From Tomocerus qinae (taxonomy: Eukaryota > Arthropoda > Collembola > Entomobryomorpha > Tomoceridae): a stretch of 64,000 nucleotides of DNA. Location of the stretch: positions 1,054,001 to 1,118,000 of the forward strand of contig CM034547.1 of NCBI GenBank assembly GCA_020055645.1, given 5' to 3'. The position numbers and the translations under genes are program-made. A model generated the notes under the pieces. That model was not told the origin of the DNA and did no database searches. It saw only the letters and a program-made list of their open reading frames with translations. This document shows positions 53,317 through 64,000 of this stretch, one piece after another (the stretch's first letter is position 1; every line of letters starts with the position of its first letter).

Positions 53317-53821
53317 CGCCTGTGTACTGTGTACAATAATGGATTAATATTGTCTACCAAATGAAATCGTCATTCTTTGTTAAACAAAAGCACATCTAAA
53401 TTTTCAATTTAATCTTTCGTACCCTCATTTTTCGACAGCTGGAACTGGAAGCAGTTTTAACAAACAAAAAATTGCATTATTGTTCTTACTATTGCAAAAA
53501 GTCTAATTTAGAAACACTCAAATGTTTTTATTACCATTTTTAATGTCCACTAACAGGATCAGTTTTAAGTAGAAACGTTTATTGCGACTGTAAAATTACC
53601 TATTAAAGTAGGTTGGTTGAATATGTTAACCAATAATTTGACAATTAATACTACATTAATCCAAGTTATATAAGAGCAAAAATTCATGTTTGACAAGCAT
53701 ACAGATTTATTTTGGTCTGTGTTTTATAACCATTACAAATATTTCAACAAGTTTTCAATAAAAGGGGCATTATGGCAATCAACAGTAACACCGAAGATTA
53801 AATAACATGAGAGTGCGATTC

Positions 53822-54128
53822 TATATAGCTCGTCAGGCGAGCTAAAACCTACAGGACAAGTTTTCAATAAAAGCGGCATTATTTATGGCAATCAACAGTA
53901 ATACCGAAGATTAAATAACATATTTTTTCGGTTGTTATTTGCGAACCGTTGGACATATTTTGTCAACAATCAATAGGGATCGTCACAAGCCCATAGACAA
54001 CGTTTTTGCCAAGTTTGGTTAAATTCCGTCAATTCCTTCGGGAGTTATCGTGGGGACAAACTTGGTGTAGTTTCATCGCGCGGACGGACAGACTGTGCGA
54101 TTCTATATAGCTCGTCAGGCGAGCTAAA
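53822..54128 (-). mobile_element. HINE-like 5' fragment inside the transposon
   Basis: Ends CGGACGGACAGACTGTGCGA, then TCAGGCGAGCTAAAAA. It carries a diverged conserved block (TTGCCAAGTTTGGT). A partial duplicate of its terminus (TCGTCAGGCGAGCTAAAA) stands at 53,829-53,850. Confidence 0.65.
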
Positions 54129-54367
54129 AATCCTCTGTCTCCGGGGAGACAGTTAAAATGACAATATTGTCATGTGACGACAAATGCCGACAGTCATCCC
54201 AAGTTGACCCGCGTGAAAACCATAAAATGCTACTGCTTCAAATTTTTAAAATATCTTCATCTTCATTGTCATTGAAATTATACTGCTATATCAATATCAT
54301 TGTCATCATCTGCCATTCTGCTTCATTCTTGTGTATAAAACCGAAGGAACAAATAAAAAGGTTCAAA

Positions 54368-56417
54368 ATGGCAGAAAGAGATTTCCGCCCAAAGAAAATA
54401 GTAAGAAATGAAGCCAACTGGAGAAAATATGTCACCAAACGACTCAAAGCAGAAGGTATTAGCCATAATAGTCTAGTTCTACCTTCTACCTAACCTAAGT
54501 AATGGCATTAGATTTTGTATTAAAAAATCATTGATATTATGCCATATTTAAATTTGACTTCAGGAGTTCGACATTTACGCTATGATGGAGTGACTATCAA
54601 ACCAGAGCGAGCATTAAATGATGATGACTGTCGACACCACTGTCGAAACGAAATTACTTATGAGGAGAAAAACTGGGTATTCCAAAAGTTCAATAGATTG
54701 GCAAATCATGAACTTCAGAACACTTCAGAACACTTTCTTGGCATTCACGGTATAAAAATAACTCGGTTGCGACGCAAGGTACTTTCTAAAAAAATTCAAC
54801 TATATAAAGTACTAAAAATTAGAATTTCTCATTTTCGCTAATTAAATGCTGTTTGTTTTAAATTATCAATCCTAAGGTTTTAAGACCAGACCTAATGATC
54901 ACAGATGGTAGAGGAAAACATGGACACCATAAAACTACCGAAGAGAATATACTTAACCAAGTAAGAAATTTCCTGAAAGAGTTACCTTCAAGAGAAAGTC
55001 ACTATTCAAGAGAAAGAAATCCTAATAAAAGGTATTTGGAATCCAACGAAACTATCAAATCTCTCTACAATAACTTTGTAGCAAGAAATCCAAACGCTAG
55101 AAATAACCAACCACTAATTCAGTATTGGCAATTCAGAAACATTTTCAACCATGAGTTTAATATCAGTTTTGGATTTCCCCGTTCTGATGTATGCGAAGTT
55201 TGCGATCTGTTTCATGCCAAAATTACCGAAATTGGGGTGAATGGAAATGATAATGAGGAATTTGAAGTGCGCTTAGCACAACAGTTTCATTGGTCGGAAG
55301 CGGAAGCTTTTATTTCAAGAATGAACAAGAATATCCTAGATGAATACGATGCATCTCATGCATTTATCTGCTTCGACTACGAGAAAAATTAAGCCTTCCC
55401 AATAACAAATATAGGAAAAGAATTTTTCTTGCGACAGATGTGGTTATTCATATATGTTTGTGTATCCTGAAAACTTTGCGAAGAAATCGTCGAATGAAAC
55501 AGTTTCCTTCATAAAATATTATGTAGAAAATTTCGTACCTGCCGAAGTGAGAAGCATTCACTTGTTTGCTGACAACAACTTTGGTCAAAATAAAAATCGC
55601 TATTTGATGACATACCTCATTAGTTTGGTACCTGAAAAGTTCGATAACATATATTTCCACTTTCCACTACCTGGACATTCGCGCATGCAATGTGATGCCG
55701 ACTTTGCCATTATTGAAAAGAAAAAGCGAAAGGTAGACCGAATACACTTTCCAATACAATGGGTAAACGTGATAAAGCAAGCTAGACCGGCAAACCCATT
55801 TAGTGTATTTTACGTAGAATATTCACCAACAAATGGATTGACACCTGATTGTCCAATTTATTGACACCTGAATTGACACCTGATTGGGACCAATTGTCCC
55901 AGTATACAACTTTAAATCAGCCCTTGATGATATCCTACGTCCTCCACAACATATAAATGATATTAGAAGTCTGCATATCGACTTGACAAATAGAGGAATC
56001 AGAGTGAGAGTTAATCATGAAGTTGAGTACGGTACATGGCACCATTTTAATTTTCTAAAACGTGGCATTGATTACGGAATTTTGAAAACTAAAATCCAAA
56101 CTGTGCAAAGAGCTTACAATGGTTATTTACCTATTTCGGCTGCTAAGTACGAAAATGTGCAGTATCTCTTAAGTACCTTTTACAGAGAACCGGAGGATAT
56201 ATTCTACGAGTCACTAGATTTTGACGCAGACGATGTCCCTGAAGAAGTTTTGAACATCATTGAAGAATTACCTCCAGACCCTACCTTCAACTTCGATTTT
56301 CTGGATTTAGAACTTCAAATTCAGAACGCTGCTCATGTGGAAAATCCCCCGCCGTACCTAATAAATATAATTGAGGAATTCTCAGACCCTAATTTCGACA
56401 TCTCATTCCTTAATTAG
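54368..56417 (+). pseudogene. DUF7869-like putative DDE transposase, three broken points
   Basis: Exon 1 54,368-54,455 (MAERDFRPKKI), exon 2 54,564-54,778 (DDDCRHHCRNEITYEEKNW), exon 3 from 54,877; both introns are GT-AG with agreeing phase. The body shows DGRGKHGHH, ESHYSRERN, FGFPRSDVCEVCD, FICFDYEKN, FADNNFGQNKNRYL and PLPGHSRMQCDADFAIIEKK. The C-terminal YNGYLPISAAKYENVQYL follows. These match, from memory, a family common in arthropod genomes (often labelled DUF7869), with a plausible DDE set (FD, AD, IE). Damage: an in-frame TAA at 55,390, a frameshift before 55,454, and a short TTGACACCTGATTG duplication at about 55,850 that shifts frame again. Confidence 0.7.
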
Positions 56418-56479
56418 TCACAAAATTCTGTGAATTGTAATTTATACAGAGTTGAGAACATCCAATTCTATGAGTTTTA

Positions 56480-59400
56480 ATTTTTAAATACTTTGTACTA
56501 CATATTGTACAATCACCTCAATCATTGTATTGAGAGAGTTGATATGGCGAGTGGTGTGTGCGTGCTTTTTTGGTGCTCTCTGTTTTCTGGTTTTGGCGTG
56601 ACTAAATCTGTGACCTTAGAGTCAAGATTACATCTAAAATGTGAGTTTTTTGACAGTGTTTTTTGTAGTGCAGATTGCAATTGGTGTCGTTTCCCTACAA
56701 TTGGAAATTTTTCGTTTTTCGTTTTTGGAAATACGGTGCTGTCGAACATTTTAGAAAGTCAGGTCTTCAAGCAAACCAATTCCGTCATTTACTTATCACA
56801 TTATGCAGATAGTAATATACATGGACACTTTGAGCCAATACCAAATAAGTACACAACAACATTGTGTGATAGTACACTTACATTTGTTTATATCTGCTTA
56901 ATAATCAAGCCTGCATTATCTCGCATTATCTCCATACCTTGTCCTTCCTTATTTTGGGTTCACTTCAAACGTCTAAACTACTATAAAAAAGTGCTGCTAT
57001 GTTTATGTACTTACGTATACCTAATCACTAACAACTCACCGAGGCCTAAAAGTTTAATACTCCTATACATACTTATGAGTGGAGTGAATTCATTGAACCC
57101 AGGACCTATTTGTACTTTGTGTCCAACCGGAAATAACAAAATTAGAAAAAATCAACTAAGTATAAGTTGTGTCCAATGCACAAAACTGTATCATAAAACG
57201 TGTCTCAAAATATCCTCATAATATGGTGAATTTAATGCACTATGCTTATCTAAAACCTGGAAATGTGAAACCTGTGTTAATGATGTTTTATGCACTATAT
57301 GCAACACTCAAAAGAAGAAGTGGATAATACTAAGATGTATGAAATGTAACCTATATTCACACAGAGCTTGCCTATCAAATACCGGGCTTCTCAATGCAAA
57401 ATTAGAGAAAGATTGGATATGCTCTGATTGTAAGGATATAACAAATAATTCTGTGACATCGGTCCACTCCTGTTCATCACCTCAAATAGTACCAAACTTA
57501 TCACGAAAATTATCCAAAGGTATTCGAATAGCTCATGTGAATGTTAGGGACATTAATTCTAAAAGCAAAAAAGACGATATCAAAATGCTGTTAGATGATT
57601 ATAGCTTTGATATATTAGCAATAACCGAAACATGGCTAAATTCAACCCATACGGACAACGAATATTTCGTACCAGGTTACCAACTAGTAAGGAAAGATCG
57701 TCCAACACACGCTGGGGGAATTCTTGTCTACATCAAAGATACATACGAAGTCGATATTTGTGATACGGATATTAAACACCCAACGGAGACTCTAAAAATG
57801 AAAGTGAGACAAAAGTTCCTTAAACCTATAAATATTATTGTTATATATCGCCCTGAAAACCCTCCATCGTCCTTTTTGAATCAACTTGAAAATGAGCTAT
57901 ATAAAAGCAAAGATGAGCTATATATAATAGGAGACATAAATATTGACATGCTTAAAATTTTCAACCCCACTACCCGTAAGCTAAACACTGTGTTAGCACA
58001 TAATAATTTCTCTCAGTTGATAAAGAAGCCAACTCGACGTACACATAACTCAGAATCTTTAATTGATCTGGTCATATGCAATAAAACTGAATTAGTAAGT
58101 GAGTGTGGTAATATTGTTACTGGAATTGCTGATCATGACATTATTTATGTGATTCGAAAAAAGCAGAGAAATCGACACGTAGTTCAAACGAAAGCTATTC
58201 GTTCTTATAAAAATGTTAACATTGACGACCTTAAAAAATCAATTCGTGAATGCCCGTGGTGGTCTCTAGAATACTGTGTGAACATTGATTGTGCTTTCTA
58301 CCTATTTAACTATTTTCTAACATTTGTTTTTCAAAATTTGGTCCCTGAAAAACTGATCCGAATAAAAATTAACAAACCAATTTGGATGAACAACGAATAC
58401 AAAAGTATTTGTAGACAACGAGATAAGATGAAGAAAATAGCTAACAAATCTAAAGAACTAAAAGTGGGGAAAGAGTACCGTAAAATACGCAATCAGGCGA
58501 ATAGAAAAAAAGACCAACTTAAAAGTAAGCTCATTTTGGATGAAATAAATAACAGTGATAGTAAATCTAAAAAGTCATGGGCCCTTTTGAATAGTGAAAG
58601 TGGACGTAAAATTACTAATACCAATACAATACCATCTTTAAAATGTGGCGAGGAAATAATACATGATGAGAGAAAAGTTGCTAATATCTTTTCCAAAGTT
58701 TTTGTGTTACCTGAAGTGACTACAGCATCAACACCTGCGAACGATGATGATTTTCTTGCAACTGTACCTGAGAGCTGCATCTCAACTGTAACGTTTTCCA
58801 ATGAAGAAGTAAAAAGAGCAATACTTTCCAACGCTATCAACAAACCTCCAGGGATTGACGGATTACCAGCTAAATTTTTGAATATGATTTCGGAAGAAAT
58901 AACCCCAGTACTTACTCAACTTTTAAATGTTTCTGTGATCTGCGGTACATTTCCTAAATTATATAAGGAAGCGATCGTGGTGCCGCTATATAAAGGAAAA
59001 GGTGCAAAAACTGATGCTGGTAACTACCGACCAATTTCCATTTTATGTGCCACATCGAAAATAATAGAAAACTTAGTATATCAGAAAATAAAGACAAGTG
59101 TGATTTTTGCAAATACGCTCTCTCCGTACCAACACGGATTTAGAAAAGGCTATTCGACACTCACGGCTATTGCTCGGCTAACCAACGACATTTTTAAAGC
59201 TGGAGACGATAGAAAGTACACTGTGGCAGTTTTTTGTGACTACCGTAAGGCCTTCGATTCCCCATTGATTCAAAACTTTTATTCAAAACTATTGAATGTG
59301 GGAATAACAGGAAATGTGAATAGATGGCTCATGTCCTATTTAAGTGACCGAAAAATAAGGGTTAAGGTAGGAAATACACTTTCTGATGATTTTTTATTAA

Positions 59401-60550
59401 AACGTGGGACGCCACAGGGAAGCTGCCTATCAGGACTTCTCTTCAGTATTTACATAAATGAGATCCCCAACCTATTTATTTTTTGTCGAAGTGTTCTCTA
59501 TTGTGACGACTTGGTGTTATACTTCTCATCGAAAACACTATCAGAGGCAGCAGTTTTCACTCAAATGGATCTCAACGCGCTAATTGTTTGGGGAAATGAA
59601 AACGGTTTAGAGCTTAATCCAGATAAAACTAAAGTAATGGTATTTTCTCCGAGTAACATGAAAAAACCCGAGAAAGTGAACATTACAGTTGGAATGTACT
59701 TAATTGAACAAGTTAATACATTTAAGTACCTAGGTGTACACTTAGAAGAGCATTTACTATGGAACACGCATGCTGACTTTGTGTACTCTAACATGAATGC
59801 TAGACTTAAGCTTATCTGTAGATGTAAACGGTTTTATACTAAAAAACAAGTCATTATGTTCATTGATTCTTTAATGTTATCAATAATGGACTACTGCCTT
59901 CCAATATGGGGTAACGTCTGCATTTCTAAAGTTGATAAAATTAACAATCTTGTATTTAAATCAGTGAAAATGTTATCTAACTATAAAACTAGAAATACTA
60001 ATTCTAAATTATTTAGCTTACTAGAAGAAGCAAATATGATGACTATGAATGAAAGATATGAACTTTACTGCCTAAAGTTTATATATAAATATGTTGTTTG
60101 CGGAAAACTTTACCTTGCTGTGGACATTAAAATGGACTACCAAAAAATCCAAAGTAAACGTGAATTGAGAAGCAAAAAGAATTTAGAAACTCCATTGCTA
60201 AAAGGTTTTGGTAGAAATGCTTTTTGTTATCGAAGTACTCAATTTTGGAACAATTTACCTTTAAACATTCAAAGCTGTGAATCGTATGAAGTATTTGAGA
60301 AACTAGTTAGGGAAAAAATCATAAGTAGAAGAAACACTTAATCTCTGACATGGTGTAAACGATGATATAACCGATGTTAATCTTAGAAAATGAAATGCTG
60401 TTTTCTGATGATACTTACAATATTACGTAATAATCACTACTATATTACTTCTTTTCCGTTTTAACTTTACTAGATGTAGAATGACCATGACTGGAAGATA
60501 ACTTGTTGTAAAACTGTTATTCGTTTGTCAATAAATCAAATCAAAATCAC
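56480..60550 (+). mobile_element. CR1-like non-LTR retrotransposon (LINE), near full length
   Basis: Single large reading frame followed by a 200-bp 3' region ending in the simple repeat AATAAATCAAATCAAAATCA. It lies just downstream of the transposase-like pseudogene in the same orientation and within the 7.8 kb transposon. The 5' border is not defined. Confidence 0.8.
56493..60341 (+). pseudogene. LINE ORF2: NPGP motif, PHD fingers, AP endonuclease, reverse transcriptase; one in-frame stop
   Basis: Both open segments share one frame and are separated only by TAA at 57,219-57,221, which falls inside the Cys-rich region. Order: hydrophobic lead ending MSGVNSLNPGP (2A-like), PHD-type Cys/His pattern (CTLC, CVQC, H-x2-C, CETC, CTIC, CMKC). 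The endonuclease has HVNVRDI, ITETWL, GDINIDML and ADHDI. The RT has FCDYRKAFDS (motif A), RGTPQGSCLSGLLFSIYIN (motif B) and LYCDDLVLYF (motif C). A thumb and a C-terminal Cys-poor tail end RSTQFWNNLP. This architecture is that of CR1/L2-group LINEs. Motif C is YCDD where YADD is usual. Confidence 0.88.
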
Positions 60551-61491
60551 CATATTAGCAACGAAATTGTTTAAAAATTTTAATAGTATACGGTATATTG
60601 CAATTGGGATTCGGGTGTTTACTGATGAATGTTATGCTGAGTTACTGTTCAATAAAAAAACTATTTTGTTTGTTGTTGAAATAAGTACTTTTAGAACTCA
60701 AGCATTCAATTGTTGAATATGAAAATCAACAGAAAGTCAAAATTGATTAATGTTGACTATGAAAATCAACAGAAAATCAAAATTGATTAATGTTGACTAT
60801 GAAAAGCAACAGAAAATCAAAATTTATTAATGTTGACTATGAAAATCAACAGAAAATCAAAATTGATTAATGTTGGCTATCATAATGAAAAGCAATTCGA
60901 AAAATATAAATTTAACCATCTGTTTGCATATAAATGCGGAATAGATTTATTTCCGTCCTATAATAGGTATTTCCCGGTTTTATTTACTTTATTATAAAAT
61001 CTTAAATTTGGTCGAAGCGGCATTTAATACTTTGTACTATCCCGCTAACAATCCATAGGAAGCACATTTGAACTTTTAATGTCCATTTAATGCCACATTT
61101 TCATTTTGACTATCAAAATGAAGACAAAGTGAGCGCCCGTCATCTCAGCAACCTATGGACCAATGTGGCCCATTTTCAATAGGCTTTGTCCTATGGTCAT
61201 AGGAAATGTTTTTGACAAGTTTGATCAAAATCGGTCAATGCGTTCGAAAGTTATCGTGGTAACATACGAACGGACGGACGGACGGACGGACTGTGCGATT
61301 CTATAAGCTGCCTTATCAGGCGAGCTAAAAAAGATAGTGATTGTTTAAAGTTTCAATTACTGGAAGAAGATGCATCAAACGAAAAGCCTATAGATTGGCG
61401 TGATTAGTCATCCACATTTCAACAGGTCTCTACTCCCCATGATCTCTACTTCACTTTGGGTACTTTACTTCGACTAAACTATCTCGTTGAA

Positions 61492-62090
61492 GCAATCACG
61501 AGCTACCATTTATGACGAATTCGTTTTACACGTAATATTCCTTATTTTATTTTACTTTTCGCTTATTTTACAATTCAGTCCACCCATTTACGTTGACTGT
61601 TTTACTTAGCGGTAAAATTTCTCAATTATTTTACTTCAGTTGTTATTCCATTACTCATCGTCATACTCTACCTTGACTAACTGACAATAATTACCAAAAT
61701 AAATTTTTATTATGAATTCAGATCATGTCTAAATTAAAAAAGAAGAGTGTACAACAAAACCTGCAAGAAGACAGAGAGAGAAAGAAACATGCGAAAATTA
61801 TCACCGAAAAAATAATGCTGATTTATGAGGAAATGTAGAGATAATCCTGTAATGCGTACATCAAAAAGCAGAGGGATGCAATAGCTCATTAAAAAGCAAA
61901 ACAGAATCCAGTAATACGTACACCAGAAAAGCAGAGGGATTCAATAGCTCATAAAATAGCAAGACTGGATCCCACAGTGCGTACACCGGAGAAGCAAAAA
62001 GGATGCCGTTGCTAAATGTTTTCAAAAAACAATGCAGCACCTGCCAAAACACAATAAATCGAAAACGTGTGAAGGTTGACAATACGGAAC
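61492..62090 (+). pseudogene. Helitron-like ORF fragment, copy B
   Basis: The leader 61,492-61,724 duplicates 52,215-52,463. An ATG at 61,725 gives MSKLKKKSVQQNLQEDRERK and hits a stop at about 61,838. In another frame three tandem repeats of about 22 residues follow: NPVIRTPEKQRDSIAHK and LDPTVRTPEKQK. Tandem (A/R)xxNPxVRxxExxR repeats are a common lead-in of arthropod Helitron-type proteins (inference). No helicase or Rep motif remains. Confidence 0.5.
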
Positions 62091-62302
62091 TTTGATTATG
62101 GATATTTTGAGCTAGCTTGCATCATCACATTGACATTCAAATTCGGTAGTCATCGAAAAATTATTTCGTATTTATATTTCAAATATTATCAACTGTACAA
62201 TTTAACGGTCATCAAAAAATTATTTTCGTGAATAGTGTGAAAACCAGCTGCCCACTCATTTTACCTACTTTTACCATAAGAAAGTCACCAAACTCAAATT
62301 TA

Positions 62303-62402
62303 AGGCGGGAGTGACTATGACTTTTTTATGGGTCCCATTGTCCCTGTCTACTATCTACCGAAACCACAATCAAAGGGATTAATGTGGGCGGTGGGGAAAC
62401 TA
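62303..62402 (+). pseudogene. 28S rRNA fragment, second copy, internally deleted
   Basis: GGCGGGAGTGACTATGACTT, then a deletion of about 55 bp relative to 28S, then TCCCATTGTCCCTGTCTACT, ATCTACCGAAACCACAATCA and a diverged GGGCGGTGGGGAAA. It covers the same core as the copy at 22,894 but is more diverged. Confidence 0.85.
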
Positions 62403-62970
62403 ATGAACTCAAATCTAGTTCTGCATTATGGGGAAGCACGAGAGGTATAGAAAAGTGGAACATCTAGGTCAACTTTGAAATATTACTACTACACTGCCGT
62501 CGTTTTCGTCACTCACTCAGTGAGGTGGAATGCTGCTAGATTTCCTTAAGGTCTTTTAGTTCAACAGTGTCTGTTTTCAAAATTCAATTGGTTTTTCCAT
62601 CATATATAGTCGTGTAATAGTTCTCCCGAAAAAAGCTCCTTAAAATTTTTAAATACTATATAACAAATACCTTAAACCCCCTGTCTGGGGAAGTGGGTAA
62701 CTTTCATTCTGTTCATTCTAACCACTTCTTTTGACTCCTATACACTTTTCATGTTACCGAATGCATTCAAAATACATTTCAGGGCCGGTTTGTCTGGGGG
62801 CTAAATGAAGGCCGCCTAAGGCCCCACGATGTTTAATACAAAATTTTACCGTTTTTTTTAACCTTTCACCTTTTTTGGACCTCTTATTGCCTACACCTGT
62901 GTGTAACACATTTTATTAAATGGTATATTCCTTTCTTTCCAGCTTTACTTTATCGTGAAATCTACAAAAT
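62403..62970. other. Unannotated region
   Basis: No gene or repeat recognised. Confidence 0.4.
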
Positions 62971-62971
62971 C

Positions 62972-63165
62972 GAGTTCTGCATATTGACACTCACATGGTG
63001 AAGAATAGACGTTCATTATAGTCACCTGGTGCGGAATTGATTGAGTTCTGCTTGTTGAAACTCACATGGTGAAGAATAGACTTTCGTTATAGTCACCTGG
63101 TGCGGAATTGATTGAGTTCTGCATGTTGACACTCACATGGTGAATAATAGACGTTCATTAATTGG
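62972..63165. repeat. 71-bp tandem repeat, 2.7 units
   Basis: Units start at 62,972, 63,043 and 63,114 (GAGTTCTGCATATTGACACT...GGTGCGGAATTGATT). Confidence 0.9.
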
Positions 63166-63377
63166 AATAAACATTTTACCGTGGAATCTACAGTGGAATC
63201 AAGGAAAATAGATATAATAGGTTAACCTGGAAGAATAATAGTGTGGATGGGACGAGAACAGTAGCGTAGCGGAGCTGCAACACCGACATTTCCAAATATA
63301 ATTAAAAACTTGGCAGTTGACAGGAGAATTAATTGGCGCCTCCTACTATATAATATCTATCTCATTGACTCACATTG

Positions 63378-63593
63378 TTAGAGTATTCATATAAGTTTGA
63401 ACAATAAGATTGAAGAACAATAAAACCGATAAGAAAATATAATAGACGAGTTCGCGTTTCAGTGAGCACGAACAATAGGCGAGTCGCGCATCAATTGTTC
63501 GTGCTCACTGAAACGCGAACTTGTCTATCATATTTTCTTATCGGTTATATTGTTCTTCAAACTTATTGTCCAAACTTATATGAATACTCTAAT
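63378..63593. mobile_element. 215-bp hairpin MITE
   Basis: Arms of about 95 bp (63,378-63,475 and 63,500-63,593) share GTTCGCGTTTCAGTGAGCAC (inverted in the right arm) and ACCGATAAGAAAATAT, with a loop of about 25 bp. Confidence 0.82.
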
Positions 63594-63719
63594 ACCAATA
63601 CCATTAACTCCCGCCCACACTGTTGGACCAAAGACTCTCCTACTATAACCCTAGATTTTAGATGGCGTAGTGAGTGGAATCTACAAAATCAACAAGATAC
63701 TACTATTTAGATATTGTTT

Positions 63720-64000
63720 AAGGAGGCCGTCTTTACAGACTTGCCGCATTATTTTCCAGGTGTCGTATTGTAGATTGTAGTGCAGAGCTCAGAGATTGAA
63801 CTTCTTCAAGAAGTTCGGAAATCTCTCGAAATGGCGCATGGGGTCAATGAGTTTGGAGTACGGGAGGATCGTAAAATTATAGCTCCTGCCCCGGAGGAAA
63901 GTGTGGACTGTTGTGGCCTCGCTCTGGTCCTCCACCACACCACTCCTCCGTACGATATCGCGATATGAATACAACAACACAATCTAGCCACATTTGATTT
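63720..64000. other. GC-richer terminal segment, possible exon
   Basis: Base composition rises above the surrounding sequence and frames stay open on both strands (plus: ...LLQEVRKSLEMAHGVNEFGV; minus: VHTFLRGRSYNFTILPYSKL). I recognise neither protein and cannot choose a strand. It may be the edge of a neighbouring gene or another repeat. Confidence 0.25.

Larger units (their letters stand above)
52916..60707 (+). mobile_element. DNA transposon with 32-bp inverted repeats, AATT target duplication and DUF7869-like transposase
   Basis: Left repeat 52,916-52,947 and right repeat 60,676-60,707 match at 30 of 32 positions when inverted (core CTAAAAGTACTTATTTCAA; outer end GAATRCTTGA). AATT flanks both ends (52,912-52,915 and 60,708-60,711), and removing the element restores a continuous minisatellite. 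Contents: HINE-like fragments (52,948-54,128), a transposase-like gene (54,368-56,417) and a LINE (about 56,480-60,550). Without the later insertions the element would be roughly 2.5-3 kb. Confidence 0.72.
52538..61331 (-). mobile_element. HINE-like copy on minus, split by a 7.8 kb transposon
   Basis: The 3' half is 52,538-52,915 (CGGCAAGCCGTAACAGAAGC, then AGCTCGCCTGAGTAAAGG and minisatellite). The 5' half is 60,712-61,331 (minisatellite, conserved block, GGACGGACGGACTGTGCGAT, TCAGGCGAGCTAAAAA). Joined, they make one complete copy of about 1.0 kb. Confidence 0.82.

Overview
The window is eukaryotic and almost certainly from an arthropod. It is AT-rich, with short GT-AG introns and dense transposon debris. 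The one host gene I can support is the arthropod trithorax gene (MLL1/2, KMT2A/B class). I cannot name the species; a non-dipteran insect, springtail or crustacean would all fit.

Layout. (1) 1-35,517, minus strand: 15 coding exons of trithorax, from its start codon (MSKARFPG...) to a large exon that runs off the left edge, so the C-terminal FYRC and SET domains lie outside. All 14 internal junctions have GT/AG and matching phases. The N-terminal ten exons (32.7-35.5 kb) are separated from the rest (1-12.2 kb) by a 20.6 kb intron that cuts PHD finger 1 in half. (2) 4,923-9,576: an intron filled by an hAT-like inverted-repeat element, itself holding a DIRS retroelement that has lost its reverse transcriptase. 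(3) 12,163-32,720: the giant intron, holding long palindromes, minisatellites, a 28S rRNA fragment, a broken P-element (THAP) transposase, a fossil piggyBac with TTAA ends, and many MITEs. (4) 35.5-51 kb: the 5' flank of trithorax, with no host gene seen. It is made of four large palindromic elements, including a 2.9 kb palindrome and head-to-head arrays of a 132-bp repeat. (5) 51-62 kb: a nested stack. A Helitron-like fragment is interrupted by a HINE-like (non-autonomous Helentron) element. That is interrupted by a 7.8 kb DNA transposon with 32-bp inverted repeats and AATT target duplications, which carries a recently broken DUF7869-like transposase gene and received a CR1-like LINE. (6) 62-64 kb: a second 28S fragment, a 71-bp tandem repeat, a hairpin element, and a GC-richer end that may touch another gene.

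The most interesting objects are the DUF7869-type transposon with its inferred ends, and a minisatellite-bearing family with DINE-1/HINE architecture whose pre-insertion site is preserved in the opposite arm of a palindrome. Others are the two independent 28S fragments from the R1/R2 target zone and the very high density of inverted-repeat elements inside and beside trithorax. All functional statements rest on reading translations by eye; no database search was possible.
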